Virus record (IMG/VR): IMGVR_UViG_3300047322_000561
Coordinates: 1-64,000 of that record
Source: a virus
Length of the DNA: 64,000 nucleotides
Direction: 5' to 3' (one strand)
Every line of letters starts with the position of its first letter. Position 1 is the stretch's first letter. Below, piece after piece: positions 17,884-25,842 of the stretch. A program made the position numbers and the translations under genes. The notes below the pieces were generated by a model. It was not told the origin of the DNA, ran no database searches, and was given only the letters and a program-made list of their open reading frames with translations.

Positions 17884-19509
17884 ATGCCAGACCAGCCAAG
17901 CTACTCGCGTGACGAGCTCGACCAGCAGGCGCGCGACCTCTTGCGCACGCGCAGGCGCGGCGTAGACGTCAAGGAAGGCTCGCCCTGGGACCTCGACGCG
18001 CGCGTGCTTGGCGCGCTGTCCTGGGGCGTGCAGGCGCAGAGCAAGGTCGCCTGGCGCCTGCTCGACCGCGCCAAGTCGTTCGGGCAGTACCTGCGCCAGT
18101 ACGCGTACGAGGCCGGCGTGGGTGCGGACCTGCCGGCAACGACGGTCGGCGCCACCAAGGCGACCGGGCGCGTCATCCTGCGCTCGACGACGGGCTCTCA
18201 GGTGCAGCCTGCTGGCACGGTGCTGCGGCACGCGGACGGCACCGAGTACACGCTCGACGCGAACGCGACGACCTCTGCCACCGCAACGCTGGTGCTGCGC
18301 GCAGGCCATCGCAGCGGGCGGCGTCGGCTGTATCAGGGGCATGCGGGCGCAGGCTTTGTGACGGTCGCGCCGGGCATGGTCTTTCGCTTCGCGCGCACGG
18401 GCGAGCTGTGCGCGCTCGAGGACACAGAGCAGTCAGTCGCGCTGCAGCGCTACCTGTTCGACCTGTACATCGACCTCGACGACGACCCGCAGACGCTCGA
18501 CCAGTTCAGCCAGGAGCTCGGCGCAGTCGGCGCGATCACCGCCAAGCTCGCAGGCGCGCGCGCGAACAAAGAGTCCAAGGACGTGCTCACGATCGTGGGC
18601 CCGGTCGGCACCATCCTCGGCGAGGCCACCATCCTCTACACGCGCGGCGGCGCCGACGTCATGGCCCCTGCTGCGCAGCAGGCCGCCATCGACGAGCTCG
18701 ACAGCGTGCGCGCAGGCACCGGCACCATCGAGGACATTCGCCAGATCGCGCTGAGCTACCCGCGCGCGCGCATCCGCGAGTGCTACGTCATCCCGGCGAC
18801 GCACGGCATCAGCACCTACACGCTCCTGCCCATCCTCGCCGAGGGGCAGTACCTCGGGCCTGCGCTGCGTGCGGATGTGATCGCCTACGTGGCGGCGCGC
18901 CTGTCGCCCGTCGACAAGCTGCACGCAGCGGGCGTGTACGAGGAGGTCGACACGGCAATCGCGACGCTCAACGTCGCGGTCGCCGAGAACTACGAGCCGG
19001 ACTGGACGCTCGCCAACCCGTCGCAGCCTGGGCTCACCGTCACGACGACCGGCAGCCAGTCGCTCGTGCTGAGCGCCGTCGATGACATCGCTGTCAACGA
19101 CCGCGTCATCGTCTCGACGACCGGCATCGGCACCGGCAGCGGGCCCTACATCGTGCAGCGTCGCGTGACCTCGCTGGTCGGTCTGACCGTGGGGCTCGAC
19201 CTGCCCCTGCCCTACCCGCCCGGCACCTCGGACACGCGCGTCACGCCAGGCGGGCCGCTCGCCGACAGCCTCATCGAGGCCATCTACCAGGCGTACGAGG
19301 CGCGCGCGCCGAGCGTCGCCTCGACCGGGCCTGAGATACGCTTCCCGCCGCCGGCGGTGTCGGACGACGAGGCCGGCATCTGCGCAGCGGTCTCGACCGT
19401 GCCGGGCGTGGTCGACGCAGAGTTTCTTGGCGGCGCCCCGGTCACGCTCACCCAGGCGGGCGGCGTGCTGCTGCCCGGCTGCACCATCCTGATGCGCACG
19501 GAGCGATAA
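17884..19509 (+). CDS. Baseplate J-like wedge protein 2 (Mu gp47 family)
   Basis: 541 residues. It shares the J-like plan with the gene before: helical start, YEAGVGADLPATTVGATKATG, QPAGTVLRHADGTEYT, and a C-terminal domain (IEDIRQIALSYPRARIRECYV, ..VYEEVDTAIATLNVAV..). Most Mu-like phages have one such gene. Two adjacent ones suggest a heteromeric wedge in which each copy has specialised. A GGGGAG ribosome site precedes the ATG. Confidence 0.7.
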   Translation: MPDQPSYSRDELDQQARDLLRTRRRGVDVKEGSPWDLDARVLGALSWGVQAQSKVAWRLLDRAKSFGQYLRQYAYEAGVGADLPATTVGATKATGRVILRSTTGSQVQPAGTVLRHADGTEYTLDANATTSATATLVLRAGHRSGRRRLYQGHAGAGFVTVAPGMVFRFARTGELCALEDTEQSVALQRYLFDLYIDLDDDPQTLDQFSQELGAVGAITAKLAGARANKESKDVLTIVGPVGTILGEATILYTRGGADVMAPAAQQAAIDELDSVRAGTGTIEDIRQIALSYPRARIRECYVIPATHGISTYTLLPILAEGQYLGPALRADVIAYVAARLSPVDKLHAAGVYEEVDTAIATLNVAVAENYEPDWTLANPSQPGLTVTTTGSQSLVLSAVDDIAVNDRVIVSTTGIGTGSGPYIVQRRVTSLVGLTVGLDLPLPYPPGTSDTRVTPGGPLADSLIEAIYQAYEARAPSVASTGPEIRFPPPAVSDDEAGICAAVSTVPGVVDAEFLGGAPVTLTQAGGVLLPGCTILMRTER

Positions 19510-19510
19510 C

Positions 19511-21868
19511 ATGCAGCTCGGAGTTCTCACACGCGCCGGCTATCGAGCGCTGCTCATCCGCCTACAAGGCTCGGGCCTCGCCAACGAGCCTGGCACCAAG
19601 CGCTACACGGAGCTCGACGCCGTTGCGGACATCGCCGACAAGGTGACGCAGGCGCTCGAGAACGTGACCGCGGGCTTGTTCATGACCAGCGCAGTCGCGA
19701 CGCTCGACCTCTACGAGCGCGTTCGCTACCTGGTGCAGGGCACAAGCGTCACGGACGCGACGCGGCAGGCGCGCCTCATCGCGTTTCACCAGGGCGCGAG
19801 CAAGCTCGTGCCTGCACGCCTGGCCAACGCGTTCGGGACGTACCTTGCGAACCTGACTGGGCAGACGCTGGGCAGCGAGGCTGCGGCGCTCAGGGCGCAC
19901 GCATCGTCGCCGCTCAGCGCGTTTCTGGTGGGGCGCAGGGAGACGGCAGCAAACACCGAGCTCAAGCGCCGTGACCTCTGGCCCATCCTCGAGCGGGGGC
20001 TGCCTGCGCGCGCGACGCCTGGCCCCATCTCGACAGCAGACGCAGTCTGGGGCGCAGCGCTCGACCCGGCGAGCATCGCGATGGCGTCGGTCGTGAGCGT
20101 GCCGACGAACAAGGCGCGCATCGCTCCGATCGAGGTGCCGCCTGGCGGGTCGCTCACGCGCGAGCAGTGGATCGAGCTGCAGTCCATGCTCTGCTGGAAG
20201 TCGCACGGCTTCTCCGTCAACCAGGACAAGCAGGGCCGCACCATCTTCGTGAAGATCACGCTCGCCCCAGGCGCAAGCTTTACCGAGACCTCGCTCGACT
20301 ATACCGACCGGCTCATCACCGTGGCCGGCTGCGTCTCAGAGTACTCCGTCGACGACCCTACGGTCCGCTCTCCTGCCGAGCACGTGTTCGCGACGACAGG
20401 CAAGACGAACTACGGGCAGAACCTCCGCAACTACAACAACAGCAACGGCCAGGGCAACGGCGCCGGCGTGCTCGGCATCGCGGTCGGCGCGATCGGCACG
20501 TCGCTCGAGATTGACAACATCACCAACACGATGGCGGTCCCGCTCACGCTCAACCTGGCGCTGATGATCCAGGTCACGCCCACCTTCCTGCGAAACACGA
20601 CGACAGACACGCAGCCCTGGCTCGACGCTGACACGGTGCTGCGCGCCGACCTGGCCGAGCTGTACAAGGCGCAGGTCGTCTCGAGCCAGAACACGCCGGG
20701 CAACTTCGCGGGCGTCTCTGCAGGCGCGCTGCGGCGCGTCCTGTACACCGGGCCGCTCTACTACCAGCCCGACTATGGCGTGCCGGACACAGCCGTGCTC
20801 GACAGCTCTGAGGACTGGCGCAATCGTTGGGTGCTGGTGTCCAGCTGCTTCATCGCGTCCGGGGACGACGCGATTCCGAACGACGCATTTCCGGTGCCGA
20901 GCTGCGACGGCATGTACAACGCGGACGGCGCGCCGTGGCGCATCTGGTACACCGGGCCGGGCGCAGCGTCCCCGCCTGCCGCGCTCGGCGCCAACGAGCA
21001 CCCCGTCGAGTTTCCGGGCGTGGGATTCCAGCAGACGGTCTTCTTTTACGTCGACCCTGCCGGCGCGCTGTGCGTCCGAATGAAGCCCGTGGGCAGCACG
21101 CTGCGGCGCGCTGCCAGCTGCATCGCGCTCGTCATCGCGACCGAGCGCGACGTCAGTCCGATCTCCGTGGCGAGCGTGCCAGTGCATGCGACGCAGGTGC
21201 AGACAGTCGACCTCGAGCAGCCCCAGCACTGCGGCTGCTTTGCGCAAGGCCAGCAGGGCGGCGCGCCGCGCTACCTGCTCAGCGACGCTGCGCCCAAGGC
21301 GGCGCCGACAGCGCCCCCGCTCGGGCTCATCACCGAGGGACACTCGCCCTCGCGCCCTGTCTCGTGGCGCGTGCACGAGCGCCTCGGCGCGCTCGACAAT
21401 GGCACGTACGAGGTGCGCCAGAAGATCTACGGGCAGCGCAAGCGCGTCGTGTCGATCGTCGTGCCTGCCGGCGCCACCGTCCCTATCGACGACTTCAACA
21501 AGCTGGCAGAGACCGCGCCTGGGCTGAACGACCAGGTCGACTTCCGCGACCGATACCTCATCGTGCACGGTCGCGCGAGCTACTCTGACATCCGACTCGG
21601 CGCAGCCGTGCCGCTGCCGGACAACATCGCATTGGCGATCGGGTGGTCGATCTACACGGGGCCGTACGAGCTGGCCGCGCACACAAAAGAGATCAACCCG
21701 ACGCTCTCGATTCGCTTCGAGTTCGCGCGCGCAGGCGCAGGGCGCGGCCTGCACTCGCGGCTCGTCCTAATCAACACAGACGCGCTGCCGGTCTACGTGA
21801 ACATGACTGTCGAGGTCAGCGGCAAGCTCGGACTGTGCGACTCGCGCCTGTACGGGTACGTCCCCTAA
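19511..21868 (+). CDS. Large baseplate/fibre protein with possible gp48-like start
   Basis: 785 residues. The first ~120 are helical, as in Mu gp48 (DUF2313) wedge-to-fibre adaptors. The rest is beta-rich with several aromatic, Gly/Asn-rich domains (LRNYNNSNGQGNGAGVLGIA, ..VLYTGPLYYQPDYGVPD.., ..VRQKIYGQRKRVVSIVV..). It occupies the gp48/tail-fibre position. A fusion of adaptor and fibre, or a large tail spike, is inferred. No enzymatic motif was seen. Confidence 0.5.
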   Translation: MQLGVLTRAGYRALLIRLQGSGLANEPGTKRYTELDAVADIADKVTQALENVTAGLFMTSAVATLDLYERVRYLVQGTSVTDATRQARLIAFHQGASKLVPARLANAFGTYLANLTGQTLGSEAAALRAHASSPLSAFLVGRRETAANTELKRRDLWPILERGLPARATPGPISTADAVWGAALDPASIAMASVVSVPTNKARIAPIEVPPGGSLTREQWIELQSMLCWKSHGFSVNQDKQGRTIFVKITLAPGASFTETSLDYTDRLITVAGCVSEYSVDDPTVRSPAEHVFATTGKTNYGQNLRNYNNSNGQGNGAGVLGIAVGAIGTSLEIDNITNTMAVPLTLNLALMIQVTPTFLRNTTTDTQPWLDADTVLRADLAELYKAQVVSSQNTPGNFAGVSAGALRRVLYTGPLYYQPDYGVPDTAVLDSSEDWRNRWVLVSSCFIASGDDAIPNDAFPVPSCDGMYNADGAPWRIWYTGPGAASPPAALGANEHPVEFPGVGFQQTVFFYVDPAGALCVRMKPVGSTLRRAASCIALVIATERDVSPISVASVPVHATQVQTVDLEQPQHCGCFAQGQQGGAPRYLLSDAAPKAAPTAPPLGLITEGHSPSRPVSWRVHERLGALDNGTYEVRQKIYGQRKRVVSIVVPAGATVPIDDFNKLAETAPGLNDQVDFRDRYLIVHGRASYSDIRLGAAVPLPDNIALAIGWSIYTGPYELAAHTKEINPTLSIRFEFARAGAGRGLHSRLVLINTDALPVYVNMTVEVSGKLGLCDSRLYGYVP

Positions 21869-21901
21869 AGTTTCCTCGCCGATCTGCCGATAACGTGAGC
21901 C

Positions 21902-22495
21902 ATGCGAAACATGCTCACGATGGTGTGCGTTCTCGCCGTGGCTGCATGTGCAGACGACCCGGCGACGAACGACAACGGCAACAGAACAGACGCGCCGGAC
22001 GCAAGCACGCTTGTCGTGCTCGACGCTGCAAGCGACGCGCAGCAGACGCTCGAGCCAGACGCAGGCGCGCCAGACGCAGGCGCGCACGCGAGCGACGCGG
22101 GCGTGAGCGCAGGCGACGCGAGTGCGGGCGACGCGAGCGCAGACAGCAGCGTCGTAGCGCCTGCGCCAGTCGTGCTGACGCAGGCGTCTTATCAGCGGCT
22201 GTGGGACAGCACGCTCGCGTCGACGTGCTGGGACTGCCACACGTACGACGACCACCAGCCGCCGGTCATCGACTTCAGCCCCGGCTTCGGCGTGGACGTG
22301 CTCCTTCGCGCCTCGCGCTGCAACGGCATGCCCTACGTGACACCTGGAGACCCGAGCCGGTCGCTGCTCTGGCGCGTCTTTCAGTCGGACGCGCCCTGCG
22401 GCGTGCACCCTGACACGCAGCGCTCGCCGCCGATGAAGCCGAGCAGGCTCGACCCGATCGCTGCGTGGATACGCGGCGAGCTCGAGACGCGCTAG
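21902..22495 (+). CDS. Lipoprotein with monohaem cytochrome-c-like domain
   Basis: 197 residues. A short signal ends in the lipobox LAVAAC (Cys16), followed by a ~65-residue Asp/Ala/Gly/Ser-rich linker (DAGAPDAGA..) and a ~105-residue domain with CWDCH (109-113), a c-type haem CxxCH motif. Downstream, PGDPSRSLLWRVF and PPMKPSRLDPIAAWI match the planctomycete/myxobacterial-style cytochrome c layout, where a Met near the second motif is the usual axial ligand (candidate Met178). It would be exported and membrane-anchored. It is embedded among tail genes, so it is probably a cargo (moron) gene. Haem attachment and redox activity are not shown. Confidence 0.7.
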   Translation: MRNMLTMVCVLAVAACADDPATNDNGNRTDAPDASTLVVLDAASDAQQTLEPDAGAPDAGAHASDAGVSAGDASAGDASADSSVVAPAPVVLTQASYQRLWDSTLASTCWDCHTYDDHQPPVIDFSPGFGVDVLLRASRCNGMPYVTPGDPSRSLLWRVFQSDAPCGVHPDTQRSPPMKPSRLDPIAAWIRGELETR

Positions 22496-22533
22496 CCCGA
22501 GGGGGGTCACAAGAGCGATACCGCCCGCGCGCG

Positions 22534-22554
22534 GCGCCGGGGGCTTGTTACGGG
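22534..22554 (+). promoter_or_regulatory. Candidate late-gene regulatory motif, copy 2
   Basis: Lies in the ~100-base gap after the lipoprotein gene and about 40 bases before the next start. It reads GCGCCGGGG, three variable bases, TGTTACGGG, as at 1099-1119 with identical spacing. It would separately drive the fibre and hydrolase genes if it is a promoter. Confidence 0.45.
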
Positions 22555-22595
22555 TTCGCAGTCCTCTTGGGCATGCTCCCGCGCGAGGAGCCCCC

Positions 22596-23006
22596 ATGAC
22601 GACGACTGCGCAGACGCGAGAGGCGTCGTACGGCCCAGACCAAGCGCCCTACGCAGCCGCCTGCCTGCGCGGCGCCATGCGCGGCGAGCCCTACCCCATC
22701 ACCGTGACCACGGCGAGTAAGCCCTTCGTGGTGCCCGACGCCTGGAAGGGCGCGCTCGTGCGCATCCAGGCCGAGACCGCCGACGTCTACTACGTCATCA
22801 GCGCCGACGCGACGCCAGCCGCCTGCGACAAGGCAGCGCTCGCCACTGAGGCAGGCAGCCCGGCCGTGCTCACGGCGCCTGTGGGCGGCTGCGGGCGCAT
22901 CGCCAAAGACCAGTGGCAGGACATTCCGTTCCCGAAGGGCGCGACGACGTTCGCGCTGCAGGGCTCGGTCGCGGGCGTTGCGCGCTGTCACCTCGCGGAG
23001 TCTTGA
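22596..23006 (+). CDS. Small structural-type protein, unknown
   Basis: 136 residues from an ATG with GCGAGGAG upstream. Beta-rich, with YPITVTTASKPFVVP and two Cys pairs (..AACDKAAL.., ..GGCGRIA.., ..ARCHLAES at the end). It resembles small phage virion proteins that accompany fibre genes, but no family was recognised. The fibre gene follows 3 bases later. Confidence 0.45.
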   Translation: MTTTAQTREASYGPDQAPYAAACLRGAMRGEPYPITVTTASKPFVVPDAWKGALVRIQAETADVYYVISADATPAACDKAALATEAGSPAVLTAPVGGCGRIAKDQWQDIPFPKGATTFALQGSVAGVARCHLAES

Positions 23007-23009
23007 GCC

Positions 23010-25319
23010 GTGAGCCTTCGCCGCACGCGCGCGCGCTTTCGTCGCATCCCGGAGACCATGCGGCGCGCAGGACGCAGCGGCCCGGGCGGCAGTGGTGGCG
23101 GGCTCGGCGGCGGCAGCAGTGGCGGCGGCGGCGCCGACGTGGGGCTGGTCGCGCTGAGCAACTTCTCGGCGGCCAACTTCATGGCGACTGCGGCGGGCGG
23201 TGGCGAGGCGGGGGTTGATACCGGATTCGGCAACGTCACAGTGTTTCGGCTCAAGAGCCTTGGGACTGGGCCGGTCACGCTGCGCTCCGCGCTGCTCACG
23301 TCTGGCACGAACGGCGGCTGGCAGCAGTTTATCAGCGCGGCGAACGCCGTTAGTGGCGCCTATTGGCGTGGCAACTTGCTCCAAGGCGCGGGCTATCCGT
23401 TGGCGTTGTCCGACGTGGGTCGCGTCATCGTCTTGATCACCAGGATCACGGCGGCAGGAGGGCAGATCAAAACGCATGTCAGCAAGTTCAGCGCGGCTGA
23501 CGTGGCGCTCGGCAGCTACGGCGCTGGATCCCCTGCTCCTAGTGCCTTGGGCGCGTACCAGACTGGCGGGCAGCCCGCGACGAACGTGGAGATCCTAGCG
23601 GCGCTCGACTTTCGCGGCGTGCCGTCGCAGGCGCAGGTTGACGCGCTGTTCGACGCCATCCGCACCCGAGGCGACGTCCCCGACACGATGGACGGCGCCA
23701 CTATCACGCATCGATGGAGCCTGCGCGACGAGCTGCGCGGAACCGTCGTCGTCGACGGGCAGGCTGCGCCGGCGCAGCTGACGGACACGGTCACGAGCGC
23801 GCCGGTCGATGCGCTGCTCAAGGTCGGCGCCCCCACAGTGCGTAAGATCGACCCGACGATCGAGGGTCGGCGCACGCTGGGGGCGCAGGGGTTCAGCACA
23901 GCGAACTACCTCGCGAGCGTCATCGGCCAGGGCATTCTCGGGTCAGCGTCGGGGCATTTCGTTGCTGTTTCCCTGCGCTTCGATGTCCTGCCCACGGGCT
24001 CGCAAGACCTCGTCTCGTACGCCAACGCAGGCAGCAATGGATGGCAGTTTTACTGCACCGGCACGAACCTTCGGTTTTTCACAGACGCGGGCGGCAACAA
24101 AGCGAGCGCTTCGTACACGGTCACCGCCGCAGACGTCGGGGTGCCGCTGCTATTGATCGGCCAGTACACAGGCGCTGGCGTGCAGCTGTACGTGTGCCGT
24201 CCAGGCTCGCCATTGGCGCAGGTCGGGGCAGACACCGCGGGCACCGGCTACGCGCCCGCGACAGGCTCCGACATGCGCATCGGCGGGGTTGCAGGTCTCA
24301 CGCAACCGTTTGTCACGGGCAGCGTGTTTGCGGTGTCTGGCGCGAGCGGAACGTTCTGCACGCTCGCCGAACTGACTGAGTTGTTTGCCGGGTGGGAGGC
24401 AACAGGACGCCTTCCACGCACAGCCAAGACGCAGCACCTGTGGGACTTCACCACCGACATCCTCGCCAGCGGCGTCGACGCTGTGCCGGCTGTCGTGCTC
24501 GACCGCGTAGGAACAGACCACCTGACGCGCATGGGCGGTGTGTCGTCGGCTGGTGGGCTCACGCTCGCACAACGCGCCGAGCGCGTGTGGAGCTACGAGA
24601 CCACGCCCATCCTCTACGGCGTCAACACGTTCACGGACGCGGACTTTTTCGGCTCGACGGACGGCGTGACAGGCAACGCGGCGGGCTGCTGGTTCGGCGT
24701 GCCGTTCGTGGTCGAGTCGCAGGTCGTCGCGTCGCAGACGCGCACGCTTATCGGCAAGGGCAGCGCAGGCACGGGCTGGGCGCTGAGCTCTGCGGGCACG
24801 AACAGCACGCTTGGCTGCGTGCTCTACAACGGCGTCGGCTCGCCGATCGCGGGGCCTGTGATCGTCGTGGCTGCTGCAGACGTCGGCAAGCTGCTCCTGC
24901 TCATCATCAGCTGGGACGGCGCCGGGAAGATTCACGGCTACGTCAAGCGCGCGGAGTCTGGGGCCGGCGCCAACATGACGGGGTTCACGCCTGCGCTGGC
25001 AGGCGACCCGTTCCGCATTGGGCGGCACCCCTTCACCGCAGGTCAGGCCGCCTCGGGCATTCGCATCCTCGGCTGCATGGGCGGCGCAGGCGTGCCGAGC
25101 TTGGCTGAGGTCTGCGCTGCGCACGATGCGCTGCTCGCGCTCGAGGACCTGGTCGAGATACCCGGCAAGACCGACTACCTGGTCAGCATCAAGCAGGACG
25201 TCGTCGCGAACGGCGGCGCGCTGCCCGCGACGCTCGTCAACCGCAAGGGGGCCGGCGGCGTGACCAAGTCGGGCGCTCCTCAGCTCGCTCCGATCTACGC
25301 CCGCGCAGCGGGCTGGTAA
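23010..25319 (+). CDS. Tail fibre with three LamG/concanavalin-like domains
   Basis: 769 residues from GTG. A basic start and a Gly/Ser hinge (about 25-42) lead into three related beta-sandwich units of ~230 residues, about 43-270, 295-500 and 530-765. Recurring signatures include ..VIVLITRI../..LLLIGQY../..LLLIISWDG.. strands and ITHRWSLRDEL / TQHLWDFTTDI links. LamG-like folds bind glycans, so a receptor-binding fibre is likely. Its place at the end of the tail block agrees. Confidence 0.6.
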   Translation: MSLRRTRARFRRIPETMRRAGRSGPGGSGGGLGGGSSGGGGADVGLVALSNFSAANFMATAAGGGEAGVDTGFGNVTVFRLKSLGTGPVTLRSALLTSGTNGGWQQFISAANAVSGAYWRGNLLQGAGYPLALSDVGRVIVLITRITAAGGQIKTHVSKFSAADVALGSYGAGSPAPSALGAYQTGGQPATNVEILAALDFRGVPSQAQVDALFDAIRTRGDVPDTMDGATITHRWSLRDELRGTVVVDGQAAPAQLTDTVTSAPVDALLKVGAPTVRKIDPTIEGRRTLGAQGFSTANYLASVIGQGILGSASGHFVAVSLRFDVLPTGSQDLVSYANAGSNGWQFYCTGTNLRFFTDAGGNKASASYTVTAADVGVPLLLIGQYTGAGVQLYVCRPGSPLAQVGADTAGTGYAPATGSDMRIGGVAGLTQPFVTGSVFAVSGASGTFCTLAELTELFAGWEATGRLPRTAKTQHLWDFTTDILASGVDAVPAVVLDRVGTDHLTRMGGVSSAGGLTLAQRAERVWSYETTPILYGVNTFTDADFFGSTDGVTGNAAGCWFGVPFVVESQVVASQTRTLIGKGSAGTGWALSSAGTNSTLGCVLYNGVGSPIAGPVIVVAAADVGKLLLLIISWDGAGKIHGYVKRAESGAGANMTGFTPALAGDPFRIGRHPFTAGQAASGIRILGCMGGAGVPSLAEVCAAHDALLALEDLVEIPGKTDYLVSIKQDVVANGGALPATLVNRKGAGGVTKSGAPQLAPIYARAAGW

Positions 25320-25338
25320 CGGCGAAAGGACTGCGCCC

Positions 25339-25842
25339 ATGGAACGCGAAGAGCTCACGCCAGAAGACCGCGCCAAGTGCGACGAGTTCATGGCCACGTA
25401 TGAATACTTCGACGCGGACGGCCTCGTGTACGAGGGCTCAAACCTCGTCATCGGCGACCAGCTGGAGATCGACCACGCCTGGCGCGGCGAGGTGCTCGGC
25501 GGCGAGACCGGCCTGGTCTGGTTCGTCATCCCGGCCTGGGGCGCGCCCATCTTTCCGATCGACCTGATCGACTACGTCTCTGACCGCATCGGCCCCAACG
25601 GCGAGACGATGCCCATCTTTGACGAGCCCGAGATCAACCCGCAGTGCGGGCCTTCCGTGGCCGCAGCGATGGCTCGGACCAAGCCGCGCCGCCCCTTCGC
25701 AGAGGTCCTGCGCGACGCACTGCGACGACTGGCGCCGGCAGACGAGCACAGGGCGCTGCTCCAGCTCGCCAAGCACGGCGTGCTGGACTGCCACAAGCAA
25801 AAGACGCGCAGGCACCCGCACCCGCACGGAGGCCACAAATGA
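25339..25842 (+). CDS. Hypothetical protein after tail fibre
   Basis: 167 residues. The N-terminal half is acidic with aromatic beta-like segments (EYFDADGLVYEGS, LVWFVIPAWG); the C-terminus is basic and His-rich (TRRHPHPHGGHK). No family recognised. It could be a fibre chaperone given its place, but nothing proves it. It overlaps the next gene as ATGA. Confidence 0.45.
   Translation: MEREELTPEDRAKCDEFMATYEYFDADGLVYEGSNLVIGDQLEIDHAWRGEVLGGETGLVWFVIPAWGAPIFPIDLIDYVSDRIGPNGETMPIFDEPEINPQCGPSVAAAMARTKPRRPFAEVLRDALRRLAPADEHRALLQLAKHGVLDCHKQKTRRHPHPHGGHK

Noticed and set aside
15823-18342. 839-codon open frame on the minus strand
   Set aside because: It is the antisense of the J-like wedge gene. 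High GC gives long open frames opposite real genes; its Arg/Val/Asp-rich composition has no domain pattern.
18433-19530. 365-codon minus-strand frame
   Set aside because: Antisense of the second J-like gene, no motif.
7089-21868. Classification as a transposable Mu relative
   Set aside because: The tail genes are Mu-like, but no MuA/MuB-type transposase or Mom-like genes are in the window; a tyrosine recombinase and partition genes are present instead.
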